From positions 1-46,491 of the forward strand of contig JAHEYG010000015.1 in assembly GCA_023251725.1 (NCBI GenBank): a DNA stretch of 46,491 nt, written 5' to 3'. Positions within the stretch are counted from its first letter, which is position 1, and each line of letters starts with the position of its first letter. Source of the stretch: Sphingobacteriaceae bacterium. Its GTDB lineage: Bacteria; Bacteroidota; Bacteroidia; B-17B0; Aurantibacillaceae. Both the position numbers and the translations under genes were made by a program. The notes below the pieces were generated by a model that was not told the DNA's origin, did not search any database, and was given only the letters and a program-made list of their open reading frames with translations. Positions 1 to 6,237 of the stretch are shown piece after piece.

Positions 1-339
1 ATTAAATACAATACTGTAAGCAACGTTTGCTTTAAGTTTATTAAGCGTTAAGCCAAAAAATTGTTTTTCGATATCTTTTTTTAAAGATTCGTTTTTTGTT
101 TTTGCCAAAACAAAATCAACATTTCCGTTTTCGGAAGTGGTAAAAACAACTTCTACCTTTTCGTTTTGCGTTTCTGTTAAAATAGGATTCGAAAACTTTA
201 TGTGTTGTTTAATTGTTTTTTCGGTTTGCAGTGCAACTTCGTTTCCGTTATTTGCTTTAAGCAAAAAGGAGGCAAGTGTTAAAGTAACCACCGCAGTTAC
301 TTTTATGACTTTGTTCGGGATAGTTTTTAATTTTTTCAT
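1..339 (-). CDS. Secreted hypothetical protein, partial (runs off left edge)
   Basis: An open frame on the minus strand begins with ATG at 339 and stays open to base 1 (113 codons, no stop), so the 3' end lies outside the window. The N-terminus (MKKLKTIPNKVIKVTAVVTL) is a signal peptide: basic start, hydrophobic stretch, then a likely cleavage near LLKA. Residues 55-113 alternate strand-like segments (VEVVFTTSENGNVDFVLAK, then LKANVAYSIVFN), loosely like the short periplasmic TonB-C-like proteins of Bacteroidota; that resemblance is weak and no function is assigned. Before the transposon inserted, this gene and the TerC gene would have been divergent neighbours. A TATCTTTG -7 box at 427-434 lies upstream. 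Confidence 0.7.
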   Translation of the reverse strand, partial: MKKLKTIPNKVIKVTAVVTLTLASFLLKANNGNEVALQTEKTIKQHIKFSNPILTETQNEKVEVVFTTSENGNVDFVLAKTKNESLKKDIEKQFFGLTLNKLKANVAYSIVFN

Positions 340-426
340 TTCTAATTTTTTAATTTTCTTTTGTTTTTTAATTCTTCAATCTTAATTTTTTCAACCCTGT
401 TATGCTATAGCTATTAGTTGGTGATA

Positions 427-434
427 CAAAGATA
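427..434 (-). promoter_or_regulatory. Candidate -7 box (TATCTTTG) for the 1-339 gene
   Basis: The minus strand reads TATCTTTG, matching the Bacteroidota -7 consensus TAnnTTTG. An imperfect -33 element (GTTG) lies about 21 bp upstream. It would give a 5' leader of roughly 85 nt. Pattern match only. Confidence 0.4.
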
Positions 435-508
435 AGTGTATTTAAAGGTATTATGCAACACATAGTACTAAATAATTTATTAAGTTATTGAAAATCAATA
501 GGAATAAT

Positions 509-517
509 TTTAATGTG
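509..517. repeat. Target-site duplication, left copy (TTTAATGTG)
   Basis: TTTAATGTG abuts the left inverted end of the transposon and recurs at 4293-4301 abutting the right end in the same orientation. The match can be extended by GG because the element's left end begins with G and the right flank also reads GG. IS1595 elements usually duplicate 8 bp, so the true duplication may be TTAATGTG with one chance match. Confidence 0.7.
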
Positions 518-541
518 GGGTATATCCCCTCAAGACATTTT
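518..541 (+). repeat. Left terminal inverted repeat of the transposon
   Basis: It starts GGGTATATCCCCTCA and ends CATTTT. The core TATCCCCTCA (523-532) is the exact inverse of TGAGGGGATA at 4277-4286. After a 3-bp mismatch both ends read CATTTT. The end also holds a small hairpin, CTCAA (529-533) with TTGAG (541-545), followed by six T residues; this could weakly stop host transcripts entering the element. Confidence 0.65.
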
Positions 542-560
542 TGAGTTTTTTCGGAAATTT

Positions 561-791
561 TTAAGAAATTGATTCCAATAAAGACTCTATTTTAACCCCT
601 AAAGCTTTCGAGATTCTATAGAGAGTTTTAATTGTAGGATTAGTTTTTCCGGCTTCAATCCGGCGTAGATTTGGCGGTTCTATATCAATTGTTTCAGCTA
701 ACTTTTTTTGTGAAATGTTTTTTTGTTTTCGGATGCGCCCGATATTATAACCTAAATTGATAATATATTTTTCCTCTTCACCTTTAGCCAT
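561..791 (-). CDS. XRE-family HTH repressor, 76 aa
   Basis: A small single-domain helix-turn-helix protein. The HTH spans about residues 14-68, with the pattern IGRIRKQKNISQKKLAETID, then LRRIEAGKTNPTIKTLYRIS, typical of Cro/C1 (HTH_3) domains. It has no extra domain and is as short as a lone DNA-binding domain can be. It reads away from the 893 lipoprotein gene, and a perfect 16-bp palindrome sits between them (826-841). I infer that it represses itself and the lipoprotein unit. It is the outermost cargo gene at the left end of the transposon; its stop is about 20 bp inside the left inverted repeat. It could instead be a controller protein or an orphan antitoxin. Confidence 0.85.
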   Translation of the reverse strand: MAKGEEEKYIINLGYNIGRIRKQKNISQKKLAETIDIEPPNLRRIEAGKTNPTIKTLYRISKALGVKIESLLESIS

Positions 792-825
792 TACTCAATA
801 ATCAAATTTTTAGCCAAAATTTAGA

Positions 826-841
826 TTATCATATATGATAA
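826..841. promoter_or_regulatory. Perfect 16-bp palindrome, probable XRE operator
   Basis: TTATCATATATGATAA is fully self-complementary and lies in the 101-bp divergent region between the XRE gene (start 791) and the lipoprotein gene (start 893). Two-fold symmetry and location suit a dimeric XRE repressor. Regulation is inferred. Confidence 0.55.
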
Positions 842-892
842 GTTTGAAAATTTATTTACTTTTATAGCTAAATAACCTAAATCCAATTTACT

Positions 893-1279
893 ATGATAAA
901 AAGTATTGTACTTGGTATATTATGTATAATCATAATTATCACCACGGGATGTGCAACGATGTTTACTGGCACAAAACAAAAAATAACCTTTAATACCATT
1001 GCCGAAGGAACCGTTTACCAAAACTTATCTATGATTGGCAAAACAAATCAAGTAATTAAAGTACGGCGAAAAGACCTTGTTAAACTTTATACCGTTAAAG
1101 CCGAAGGTTATCACGATAAACAATTTGAACTTGACATTAGAACCAATCCTGCATTTTATTTAAATCTTCCATTATGTTTTGCTTTTGGTTGCGGAATTAT
1201 ATGGGCTTATGTTGATGTGGCGTATGGTGCTCAATTAAAAACTGATAAAATTATTAATGTTGAAATGGTAAAAAAATAG
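893..1279 (+). CDS. Small surface lipoprotein, 128 aa
   Basis: The N-terminus has a hydrophobic run (IVLGILCIIIIIT) ending in TTGC, a good signal-peptidase II lipobox with the lipidated Cys at residue 20, followed by ATMFTGTKQKITFNT. The motif CATMFxGTxQxITFxTxxEG resembles small PEGA-like lipoproteins found in phages and mobile elements, in which a short beta-rich segment follows the lipid anchor. Residues 90-110 (FYLNLPLCFAFGCGIIWAYVDVAYGA) are strongly hydrophobic with a glycine-rich centre, perhaps a membrane-associating turn. It is cargo of the transposon, divergent from the XRE repressor and probably controlled by it. The biological role is unknown; envelope modification or surface exclusion are possibilities without direct support. 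Confidence 0.8.
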   Translation: MIKSIVLGILCIIIIITTGCATMFTGTKQKITFNTIAEGTVYQNLSMIGKTNQVIKVRRKDLVKLYTVKAEGYHDKQFELDIRTNPAFYLNLPLCFAFGCGIIWAYVDVAYGAQLKTDKIINVEMVKK

Positions 1280-1302
1280 AATAAAATTATAATCTTTGTT
1301 AC

Positions 1303-1479
1303 ATGGGTCGCAAACCAAAAAAACATCCTAAAGAGGGAGATAAAAAGTCAATGAAAGAATTAACTGAAGACCATGAAGAGTTTATGAAAGGTCGTAATTC
1401 AAACAGGAAAGAAGAGGATGAAAACGCAAAAGAAAAATTTGAAGAACTATTAAAAAAAACGGTTAAGAAACGCCGTTAA
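1303..1479 (+). CDS. Small charged protein, 58 aa
   Basis: ATG at 1303 to TAA at 1477-1479 encodes a highly charged peptide beginning MGRKPKKHPKEG and ending ELLKKTVKKRR. It is basic at both ends, acidic in the middle (EDHEEFMKG, KEEDENAKEKFEE), and probably helical. It begins 23 bp after the lipoprotein stop, so the two could be co-transcribed, and a near-consensus promoter word (TAATCTTTG) lies just upstream. The last 17 bases overlap the 3' end of the convergent transposase gene (1463-1479). No family recognised. Codon use looks natural, which favours a real gene, but the small size leaves doubt. Confidence 0.5.
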   Translation: MGRKPKKHPKEGDKKSMKELTEDHEEFMKGRNSNRKEEDENAKEKFEELLKKTVKKRR

Positions 1480-2317
1480 GCATTATTTCAAACATTTTTT
1501 CCGGCACATTTCTATTATTATATCTAAAAACACATTCATCAATATATAATTGAATATGTTTTTTAGAAACCCAAATATGCGTTCCGCTAATCATTCTTTT
1601 AAGTTGGCTAAAGAACGACTCAACAGTATTCGTTGAAATTTCACCATCGACATATCTTTTTAATTGGTGCATAATTGTTTTATGAATATAGCCTAAGTCT
1701 CTTAGATTAACATATGACTTAAATTCGTCAGTCATTATTGTCGCAGCTTTATCAATATTTTCTTGTATTATTGGAAGCAAAGTTGTTTTTTGAGAGTTAT
1801 CTACTTTTTGAGCGATAACATTTCCTAATCGTTCTACCATAGCAAATACCGGCTGACGATCGGGTACTGTTCGCCCTAAATTTTTTCCGGGCGATCCGCC
1901 GACATAGCACTCATCCGCCTCCACTATACCGAATAATTGAGTTTTTTTATTTCTCCCCATTAATTCACGAATCATTTTTGCCATTCGCCAACTAGTTTTG
2001 TAAGTCACGCCCAAAACTCGCTCCAATTCTTTTGCAGAAACTCCGTTGCGAGTTACCGTCATTAAATACATTGCATAGAACCAATACGTAAGTGGTGTGG
2101 TAGTTTTTTCAAATACTGTTCCCGCGGTTGGATATAATTGATAATAACAGTCACGGCACTGATAACTTCGCCTATTACTTACCCTTTTAAAAGTAGGATT
2201 AACCACCGCACATTTAGGACAACATTCGAGTTTCCCATAGCGTAATTGAAATAATTTATCTAAACAGGTCGCATCATTCGGATAATCTTTTCTAAATTGC
2301 ATTATTGTGTATTTCAT
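1463..2317 (-). CDS. IS1595-family (ISXO2-like) transposase, 284 aa
   Basis: An N-terminal zinc ribbon (Cys33-x2-Cys36 and Cys54-x2-Cys57, around YQCRDC) is followed by a helical DNA-binding region with VSAKELERVLGVTYKTSWRM (about 93-112). The catalytic core follows: Asp135 in VEADECYVGG, Asp197 in IMTDEFKSY, Asn230 and Lys240 in TNTVESFFSQLKRMISGTH. This matches the DDNK active site of the ISXO2/IS1595 group, and HIQLYIDECVFRYNNR near the C-terminus is typical of it. Length is normal and no frame damage is seen, so it should be active. It lies in the middle of the element between two cargo groups rather than filling it. A divergent promoter region shared with the 2476 operon contains operator-like repeats. 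Confidence 0.92.
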   Translation of the reverse strand: MKYTIMQFRKDYPNDATCLDKLFQLRYGKLECCPKCAVVNPTFKRVSNRRSYQCRDCYYQLYPTAGTVFEKTTTPLTYWFYAMYLMTVTRNGVSAKELERVLGVTYKTSWRMAKMIRELMGRNKKTQLFGIVEADECYVGGSPGKNLGRTVPDRQPVFAMVERLGNVIAQKVDNSQKTTLLPIIQENIDKAATIMTDEFKSYVNLRDLGYIHKTIMHQLKRYVDGEISTNTVESFFSQLKRMISGTHIWVSKKHIQLYIDECVFRYNNRNVPEKMFEIMLNGVS

Positions 2318-2337
2318 AGCGTTCTAATTTTACAACA

Positions 2338-2345
2338 CAAATATA
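2338..2345 (-). promoter_or_regulatory. Candidate -7 box (TATATTTG) for the transposase
   Basis: The minus strand reads TATATTTG 20 bp before the transposase ATG. No TTTG -33 element sits at the right distance, so the promoter may be weak or controlled. The neighbouring repeats at 2364-2422 could affect both directions. Confidence 0.4.
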
Positions 2346-2363
2346 GGGCTTTTTATAATAAAA

Positions 2364-2422
2364 CACATATTTTAACAAAATATATGCACATATTTTAACA
2401 AAATAATATACACATAAATTTG
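2364..2422 (+). repeat. Tandem operator-like repeats, 23-24 bp period
   Basis: CACATATTTTAACAAAATA occurs exactly at 2364-2382 and 2387-2405. A degenerate third copy starts with CACATA at 2411. Each full copy contains a dyad, best seen as ATATTTTAACAAAATAT (2368-2384), with 7-bp arms around AAC. The third copy overlaps the -33 TTTG of the 2476 promoter. This is the layout of a multi-site autoregulatory operator, most simply for the XRE-ImmA protein of the same operon. Confidence 0.55.
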
Positions 2423-2450
2423 TTTTTTTTATGCGTGTGCCGTATATTTG
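2419..2450 (+). promoter_or_regulatory. Promoter of the 2476-4183 operon
   Basis: TTTG at 2419-2422 and TATATTTG at 2443-2450 are separated by 20 bp, an almost ideal Bacteroidota primary sigma promoter. The expected start is near 2454, giving a leader of about 20 nt before ATG 2476. Confidence 0.6.
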
Positions 2451-2475
2451 TACTCAGAAACCAAAATAAAAGCCT

Positions 2476-3105
2476 ATGAATAAGAATTATACGTTGTTTA
2501 ATCTCGATGAGTTAGAAAAAAGAAAAACATCCAATCAACAAGAATTTGAAGATAAAAATTTTCATTTATTAACCGCATTGCCCGACATGGTAAAACGCAG
2601 TTTTGAACGTCTTAATAAAGAAATTTTAGCGATTACTGAAATAGTAAGTCGTGAAAAAAACTTATCAGCAGATGCAATCAGCGGATATTTAAAGGGTGAA
2701 TTAATAAAGGCGTTTCCAGAATATTGCGGCGAGGCTACCCCTTCTCGCTTTAAGTTAAAAAGTCCGAATAATGGCGAATGGATTTATGTAAAAAAACTCT
2801 TTAAATGTAAAGGCGGTTACACACCTAAAAACGGATATTCAAAAAATAACGAAAAAATATATAATCAGCGTTCTGATGAACCGGCGGATATATCTCCAAA
2901 TATTTTTATTGGTTATGTAGCGAATGATGAAATGACAGATGCTATTGGAGTTTTTGCTATCTGTAAGGATGGCGATGAAATAAAATGGGTTTCTGATCTA
3001 AGTAGTTTAGCCGCGAAACAGAAAACCACAATGGTTATGGAGGTTGTGAAAAAAGAAACAAAACTGAAAGATGGATTATTAAAATTAAAAAAGAAAGTCA
3101 ATTAA
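2476..3105 (+). CDS. Unknown 209-aa protein, partner of XRE-ImmA fusion
   Basis: I do not recognise a family. Residues 1-80 look helical and charged (LDELEKRKTSNQQEFEDK, then MVKRSFERLNKEILAITEIV). Residues 95-170 look beta-rich and conserved in style (RFKLKSPNNGEWIYVKKLFK, ISPNIFIGYVANDEMTDAIGV, CKDGDEIKWVSD). The tail is lysine-rich (LKDGLLKLKKKVN). There is no signal peptide or membrane segment, so it is cytosolic. Its stop is 4 bp before the start of the XRE-ImmA gene and the promoter at 2419-2450 serves both. By analogy with pairs in which an XRE-ImmA/IrrE protein neutralises or regulates its neighbour, it could be a toxin, an antirepressor target or a mobile-element control protein; this is inference only. 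Confidence 0.75.
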   Translation: MNKNYTLFNLDELEKRKTSNQQEFEDKNFHLLTALPDMVKRSFERLNKEILAITEIVSREKNLSADAISGYLKGELIKAFPEYCGEATPSRFKLKSPNNGEWIYVKKLFKCKGGYTPKNGYSKNNEKIYNQRSDEPADISPNIFIGYVANDEMTDAIGVFAICKDGDEIKWVSDLSSLAAKQKTTMVMEVVKKETKLKDGLLKLKKKVN

Positions 3106-3109
3106 TTAA

Positions 3110-4183
3110 ATGAAAGTTTTTAATCCTCATATGCTATCAATCGCGCGTAACTCTCGCGGTCTTACGCAAAAGGCGTTAATAAACCTTTTGCCAAAAGTAA
3201 ATCAATCGACGATTTCAAGACTTGAAAGAGGAGAGCTTCGTGTTAGTGATGATATATTAAAAGCTATAGCTGATGCATTACAGTATCCGGTTGATTTTTT
3301 TTATCAGGTGGATACAAAAACGCCAGTTTCAAATATATATTTTAGAAAACGAGCGGCATTGAACGGCACCGATTTTAATAAAATAATGGCGGAAATAAGT
3401 ATTATTTTGAAAAGTATAGACACGTTACTTGAAGATGTTGAAATTAAAGAATATCCAAAATATATATTTGACATAACCGAGGGTTGGACGCCTGAAAGTG
3501 CTGCCTCTCGCATGAGAGAGATACTGCAAATTCCTAATGGAAAACCTGTAAAAGATATAATTAAACGTATTGAGGAATTAGGAATAATTGTTTTCTTTTA
3601 CGATAGCCCAAATTCGGAATTCGACGGACTTACGTCATATACCGATAATGGTGTGCCAGTAATTTTCGTTAATAAAAACAAACCAAATGATCGTATAAAA
3701 TTTACCGTTGTACATGAACTTTTTCATTTGGTCTTACATATTCCCTGTAACATACAGCCATGGCGAGATTATGAAGCAGAAGCTAATTTAGCCACTGGTG
3801 AGTTTTTTATGCCCGCAAATGATTGCGTGGGTGATTTGCGCGGACTTTCTTATAATAAATTAGCAAATTTAAAATCTTACTGGGGAATTTCAAAAGCATC
3901 AATTATTCATCGTGCAAAAGACTTAAATTTAATTACTGCGGAGACATTCAAATATTTAATGATTGAACTGGGAAGAAAAGGAGAAAGAAAAAATGAATTA
4001 GGATACGTAGACTTAGATCCTCCGCAAATTACATCAACAATTATAAATTTATTAAAAAATGAATTAAATTACACTAAAATCGATTTATCAAATAAAATGT
4101 ATTTATCAGCGAACGATTATATGGGATTTTTTGAACCACAAATTAATGGAGTTAAATTAAAAGTTATAAGTAAATCGGCATAA
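3110..4183 (+). CDS. XRE HTH fused to ImmA/IrrE metallopeptidase, 357 aa
   Basis: An N-terminal XRE domain (about residues 5-62: LSIARNSRGLTQKALINLLP, STISRLERGELRVSDDILKA) is joined to an ImmA/IrrE (COG2856) zinc peptidase. The motif HELFH at 202-206 and EAEAN at 222-226, followed by ATGEFFMP, supply the two His and one Glu zinc ligands and the usual downstream signature. The last 70 residues form an extra tail (LGYVDLDPPQITSTIINLLK onwards). Known relatives are ImmA of ICEBs1, which cleaves its repressor, and IrrE/PprI, which cleaves DdrO; fused forms also act as antitoxin-like regulators. It is the second gene of a two-gene operon, probably autoregulated through the repeats at 2364-2422. 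The protease's target is unknown; the 209-residue partner or the second XRE protein of the element are candidates. Confidence 0.9.
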   Translation: MKVFNPHMLSIARNSRGLTQKALINLLPKVNQSTISRLERGELRVSDDILKAIADALQYPVDFFYQVDTKTPVSNIYFRKRAALNGTDFNKIMAEISIILKSIDTLLEDVEIKEYPKYIFDITEGWTPESAASRMREILQIPNGKPVKDIIKRIEELGIIVFFYDSPNSEFDGLTSYTDNGVPVIFVNKNKPNDRIKFTVVHELFHLVLHIPCNIQPWRDYEAEANLATGEFFMPANDCVGDLRGLSYNKLANLKSYWGISKASIIHRAKDLNLITAETFKYLMIELGRKGERKNELGYVDLDPPQITSTIINLLKNELNYTKIDLSNKMYLSANDYMGFFEPQINGVKLKVISKSA

Positions 4184-4234
4184 TTTAGATGATGATAACA
4201 TATAGAAAAAATTAAATATTATTTATTTTTAAAG

Positions 4235-4258
4235 AGTTCTATTAAAAGAACTTTTTTT
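4235..4258 (+). terminator. Rho-independent terminator after XRE-ImmA gene
   Basis: AGTTCT (4235-4240) and AGAACT (4247-4252) form a 6-bp stem with a 6-nt loop, followed by a run of T. It lies inside the right end of the transposon and would shield the host TerC gene from cargo transcription. Confidence 0.6.
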
Positions 4259-4266
4259 ATTTTTTT

Positions 4267-4292
4267 GAAAATGCTCTGAGGGGATAAGTGCC
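4267..4292 (-). repeat. Right terminal inverted repeat of the transposon
   Basis: Read inward on the minus strand it begins GGCACTTATCCCCTCA and continues to CATTTTC. It matches the left end at the TATCCCCTCA core and the following CATTTT, with GG at the tip. About 18 of 24 positions agree with a 1-bp gap near the tip. Confidence 0.65.
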
Positions 4293-4301
4293 TTTAATGT
4301 G
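4293..4301. repeat. Target-site duplication, right copy (TTTAATGTG)
   Basis: Identical in sequence and direction to 509-517. It places the insertion 31 bp upstream of the TerC start codon and 18 bp upstream of its -7 box. Confidence 0.7.
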
Positions 4302-4318
4302 GGTCCTTAAAAAAAGCG

Positions 4319-4326
4319 TAAATTTG
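4319..4326 (+). promoter_or_regulatory. -7 box (TAAATTTG) directly before terC-like gene
   Basis: TAAATTTG ends 6 nt before ATG 4333, so the transcript would be leaderless or nearly so. The position expected for the -33 element falls in the duplicated target site, which offers TTTA rather than TTTG. The box supports ATG 4333 over an upstream GTG at 4288 that lies inside the transposon end. Confidence 0.5.
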
Positions 4327-4332
4327 TATTCA

Positions 4333-5124
4333 ATGAACACTTTTCAGCAGAATTTAGAGGGTCTTTTAAGTATAAACGGAATAATTAGTCTCTTAACCTT
4401 ATCGGTATTAGAAATTGTACTGGGCATCGATAACATCATTTTTATTGCCATCACTGCCGATAAATTACCGCGCAATTTCCAGGGCAAGGCCCGAACAATT
4501 GGTTTGATTTTAGCTTTGGTTGTAAGATGTATTATGCTTTTTTCGATTGCGTGGATTGCCGGCATGAAAGATCCTTTGTTTCATATTGGTATTTACGGCG
4601 CATCGGGCAGGGGAATAATTTTATTTATTGGAGGTATATTTTTATTATACAAAACCTGGAAAGAAATTCAGGAAAAAATTAGCGGCGATGAAAGTGAATT
4701 CAGCAGTAAAGGAAAAAATACGTTTAACTCGGTAGTTTTTCAAATTGTAATTATTGATATTATTTTTTCGTTCGATTCAATTTTAACAGCGGTGGGATTA
4801 TCGGGTAATATTTTAATTATGGTTTCGGCCGTAATAATTTCGATGATATTAATGATGTTGTTTTCGGGTGTGGTTTCTGATTTCATCAATAAAAATCCCG
4901 GCATAAAAATGGTAGCGCTAGCATTTTTATTAGTGATAGGAGGTTTGTTGGTGGGAGAGGCAATGGTGGATAGTTATAACTCGACCGTTATAAACGAGGC
5001 TGACCGTGTTGAAATAAATAAAAATTACGCGTATTTAGCTTTAGGATTTGCTTTATTAATAGAACTCTTTAACATGAAAGAGAAAAAATTACGCCGCAAA
5101 AAAGATTTTAATCCTGATAAATAA
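4333..5124 (+). CDS. TerC-family integral membrane protein, 263 aa
   Basis: A TerC/Alx-type inner-membrane protein with about seven hydrophobic segments. The family hallmark VLEIVLGIDNIIFIAITADK lies near the N-terminus, and a second acidic intramembrane motif, FQIVIIDIIFSFDSILTAVG, follows near residue 140. These paired Asp-containing helices are characteristic of the family, whose members handle metal ions (manganese efflux in several characterised cases; tellurite resistance gave the name). ATG 4333 is chosen because the longer reading from 4288 starts inside the transposon and because a TAAATTTG promoter box lies at 4319-4326. The transposon insertion upstream may have changed its expression. 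Substrate here is inferred, not shown. Confidence 0.9.
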   Translation: MNTFQQNLEGLLSINGIISLLTLSVLEIVLGIDNIIFIAITADKLPRNFQGKARTIGLILALVVRCIMLFSIAWIAGMKDPLFHIGIYGASGRGIILFIGGIFLLYKTWKEIQEKISGDESEFSSKGKNTFNSVVFQIVIIDIIFSFDSILTAVGLSGNILIMVSAVIISMILMMLFSGVVSDFINKNPGIKMVALAFLLVIGGLLVGEAMVDSYNSTVINEADRVEINKNYAYLALGFALLIELFNMKEKKLRRKKDFNPDK

Positions 5125-5129
5125 TTTTT

Positions 5130-6119
5130 TTAAGATTTTATTTTCTTCGCCAGTTTCTCCTCTTTTCTTAATTTCTTTTTCGCTTTCCATTTGTCGAAAT
5201 CCCGTTTCAAATCACTTTTTATATTTCCCGGAAATAATTGTAAACCGGCTTGCCAATAAAAAGCGTTAAAATCATCACCTAAATTCGCGGCACTTTCATA
5301 TAAAACATATCTGTATCCAAAGGCAGCAGACAAACCAACATCTTTTGAAAGATTTATCATCATTGCTGCCCCAATTTGAGATGGAATTAGATAACTGTCT
5401 GATTTCCCTAACTGACCAGATTTTGTAATGAGAGGAATATTTTCTCCGCTTGTATTATCTGTTAAAAGAAGTTTACTGTATCCAACTCCAATTTCTAAAG
5501 GAATACTTAAATCTAACCATTTAGATTTATAATAAGCATATTCAAAACTGGGAGTAATATAATATAATTGCATGTTGTAATTAACTAAATAAACTTTTCC
5601 TTGCGACAAAGTATATATTTGCGCATTAGGGGCCTGTTGTTGAATTATTGGATTATATTTATATAAAATGGTTTTCTTCCCACCTACATTTGAAAAATAA
5701 CCCCCGGCACCAATTCTAAATCTTCCTTTATGGGTCCAACCTAAACTTAATCCTATTATAGAAACTGCGGAGGAAGAGAATTCGCTTGTGGTAGAATTAT
5801 AATAAGACGTTCGTTGATCGAGTTGTAAATCGAAATTCCATTTTTTTTGAGGAATCGCCGGTTCAGGAATATTTTTTTTTACCAAACTGTCGTAATTTTT
5901 CAGCAAAACATAATTATTTTTTGTGATACTGTCGGTTCTGGTAATTAAAGTATTTGTTTTTTTTAGGAGACTATCGTTACTTTTAATTAATTTATTAATG
6001 GTACTTACTAAACTATCGTTGTTGGTTTGGGATTTCGCAACAAATGAAAAGAAAATAAAAAATACTATTGCAGAAATAATAGAACTGAAATTTTTTATTT
6101 TGAGACAGAAATATTTCAC
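5130..6119 (-). CDS. Outer-membrane beta-barrel protein with N-terminal coiled coil, 329 aa
   Basis: The start codon is GTG at 6119; no in-frame ATG gives a better signal peptide. A signal peptide (FSSIISAIVFFIFFSFVAKS) is followed by a short repetitive helical segment (NDSLVSTINKLIKSNDSLLK and similar, about 33-82), probably a periplasmic coiled coil or trimerisation stalk. The rest has alternating amphipathic beta strands rich in Tyr and Gly (ISLSLGW, RIGAGGYFSNVGG, SAAFGYRYVLYES), as in small Bacteroidota porin-like barrels. The last 30 residues are very lysine-rich (DFDKWKAKKKLRKEEKLAKK), odd for an outer-membrane protein and perhaps a periplasmic tail. Converges with terC-like gene, 5 bp apart. 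Confidence 0.7.
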   Translation of the reverse strand: MKYFCLKIKNFSSIISAIVFFIFFSFVAKSQTNNDSLVSTINKLIKSNDSLLKKTNTLITRTDSITKNNYVLLKNYDSLVKKNIPEPAIPQKKWNFDLQLDQRTSYYNSTTSEFSSSAVSIIGLSLGWTHKGRFRIGAGGYFSNVGGKKTILYKYNPIIQQQAPNAQIYTLSQGKVYLVNYNMQLYYITPSFEYAYYKSKWLDLSIPLEIGVGYSKLLLTDNTSGENIPLITKSGQLGKSDSYLIPSQIGAAMMINLSKDVGLSAAFGYRYVLYESAANLGDDFNAFYWQAGLQLFPGNIKSDLKRDFDKWKAKKKLRKEEKLAKKIKS

Positions 6120-6237
6120 AGTATAAATATAGCTTAATAATTAGACTGAAAAAATGGGGAAGGGTTTAATGTAAATTAATTAAAATCAAACTTTCAATCA
6201 GAGAGCATTCATCGCAGTTTTTTTTTGGTAAAAAATC

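Larger units (their letters stand above)
518..4292. mobile_element. IS1595-type transposon with cargo genes (3,775 bp)
   Basis: The boundaries come from inverted ends (TATCCCCTCA core at 523-532, its inverse at 4277-4286, outermost bases GG) and from a flanking direct repeat TTTAATGTG at 509-517 and 4293-4301. Between them lie an XRE repressor, a lipoprotein, a 58-residue ORF, an IS1595-type transposase, an unknown 209-residue protein and an XRE-ImmA/IrrE fusion. The IS1595 family is known for ends starting GG, 8-bp duplications, and members that carry passenger genes. The transposase is the only recombinase in the interval, so it is the natural candidate for moving it. The perfect duplication and intact transposase suggest a fairly recent insertion. 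Exact end points are uncertain by 1-2 bp. Confidence 0.7.

Noticed and set aside
137-385. Plus-strand hydrophobic ORF of 82 codons
   Set aside because: It is the shadow of the minus-strand partial gene 1-339, which has a signal peptide and sensible codon use.
515-529. GGGGTATATCCCC as a regulatory palindrome
   Set aside because: It spans the tip of the transposon's left end; the symmetry arises partly from the inverted repeat and the flanking duplicated G residues.
2317-2475. Terminal inverted repeats close to the transposase itself (for example AAAAGCC at 2468-2474)
   Set aside because: No matching inverted partner was found downstream of the transposase; the convincing ends are at 518 and 4292.
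4288-4332. Longer TerC-like start at GTG 4288
   Set aside because: It begins inside the transposon end and crosses the target duplication and promoter box; ATG 4333 gives the normal family N-terminus.
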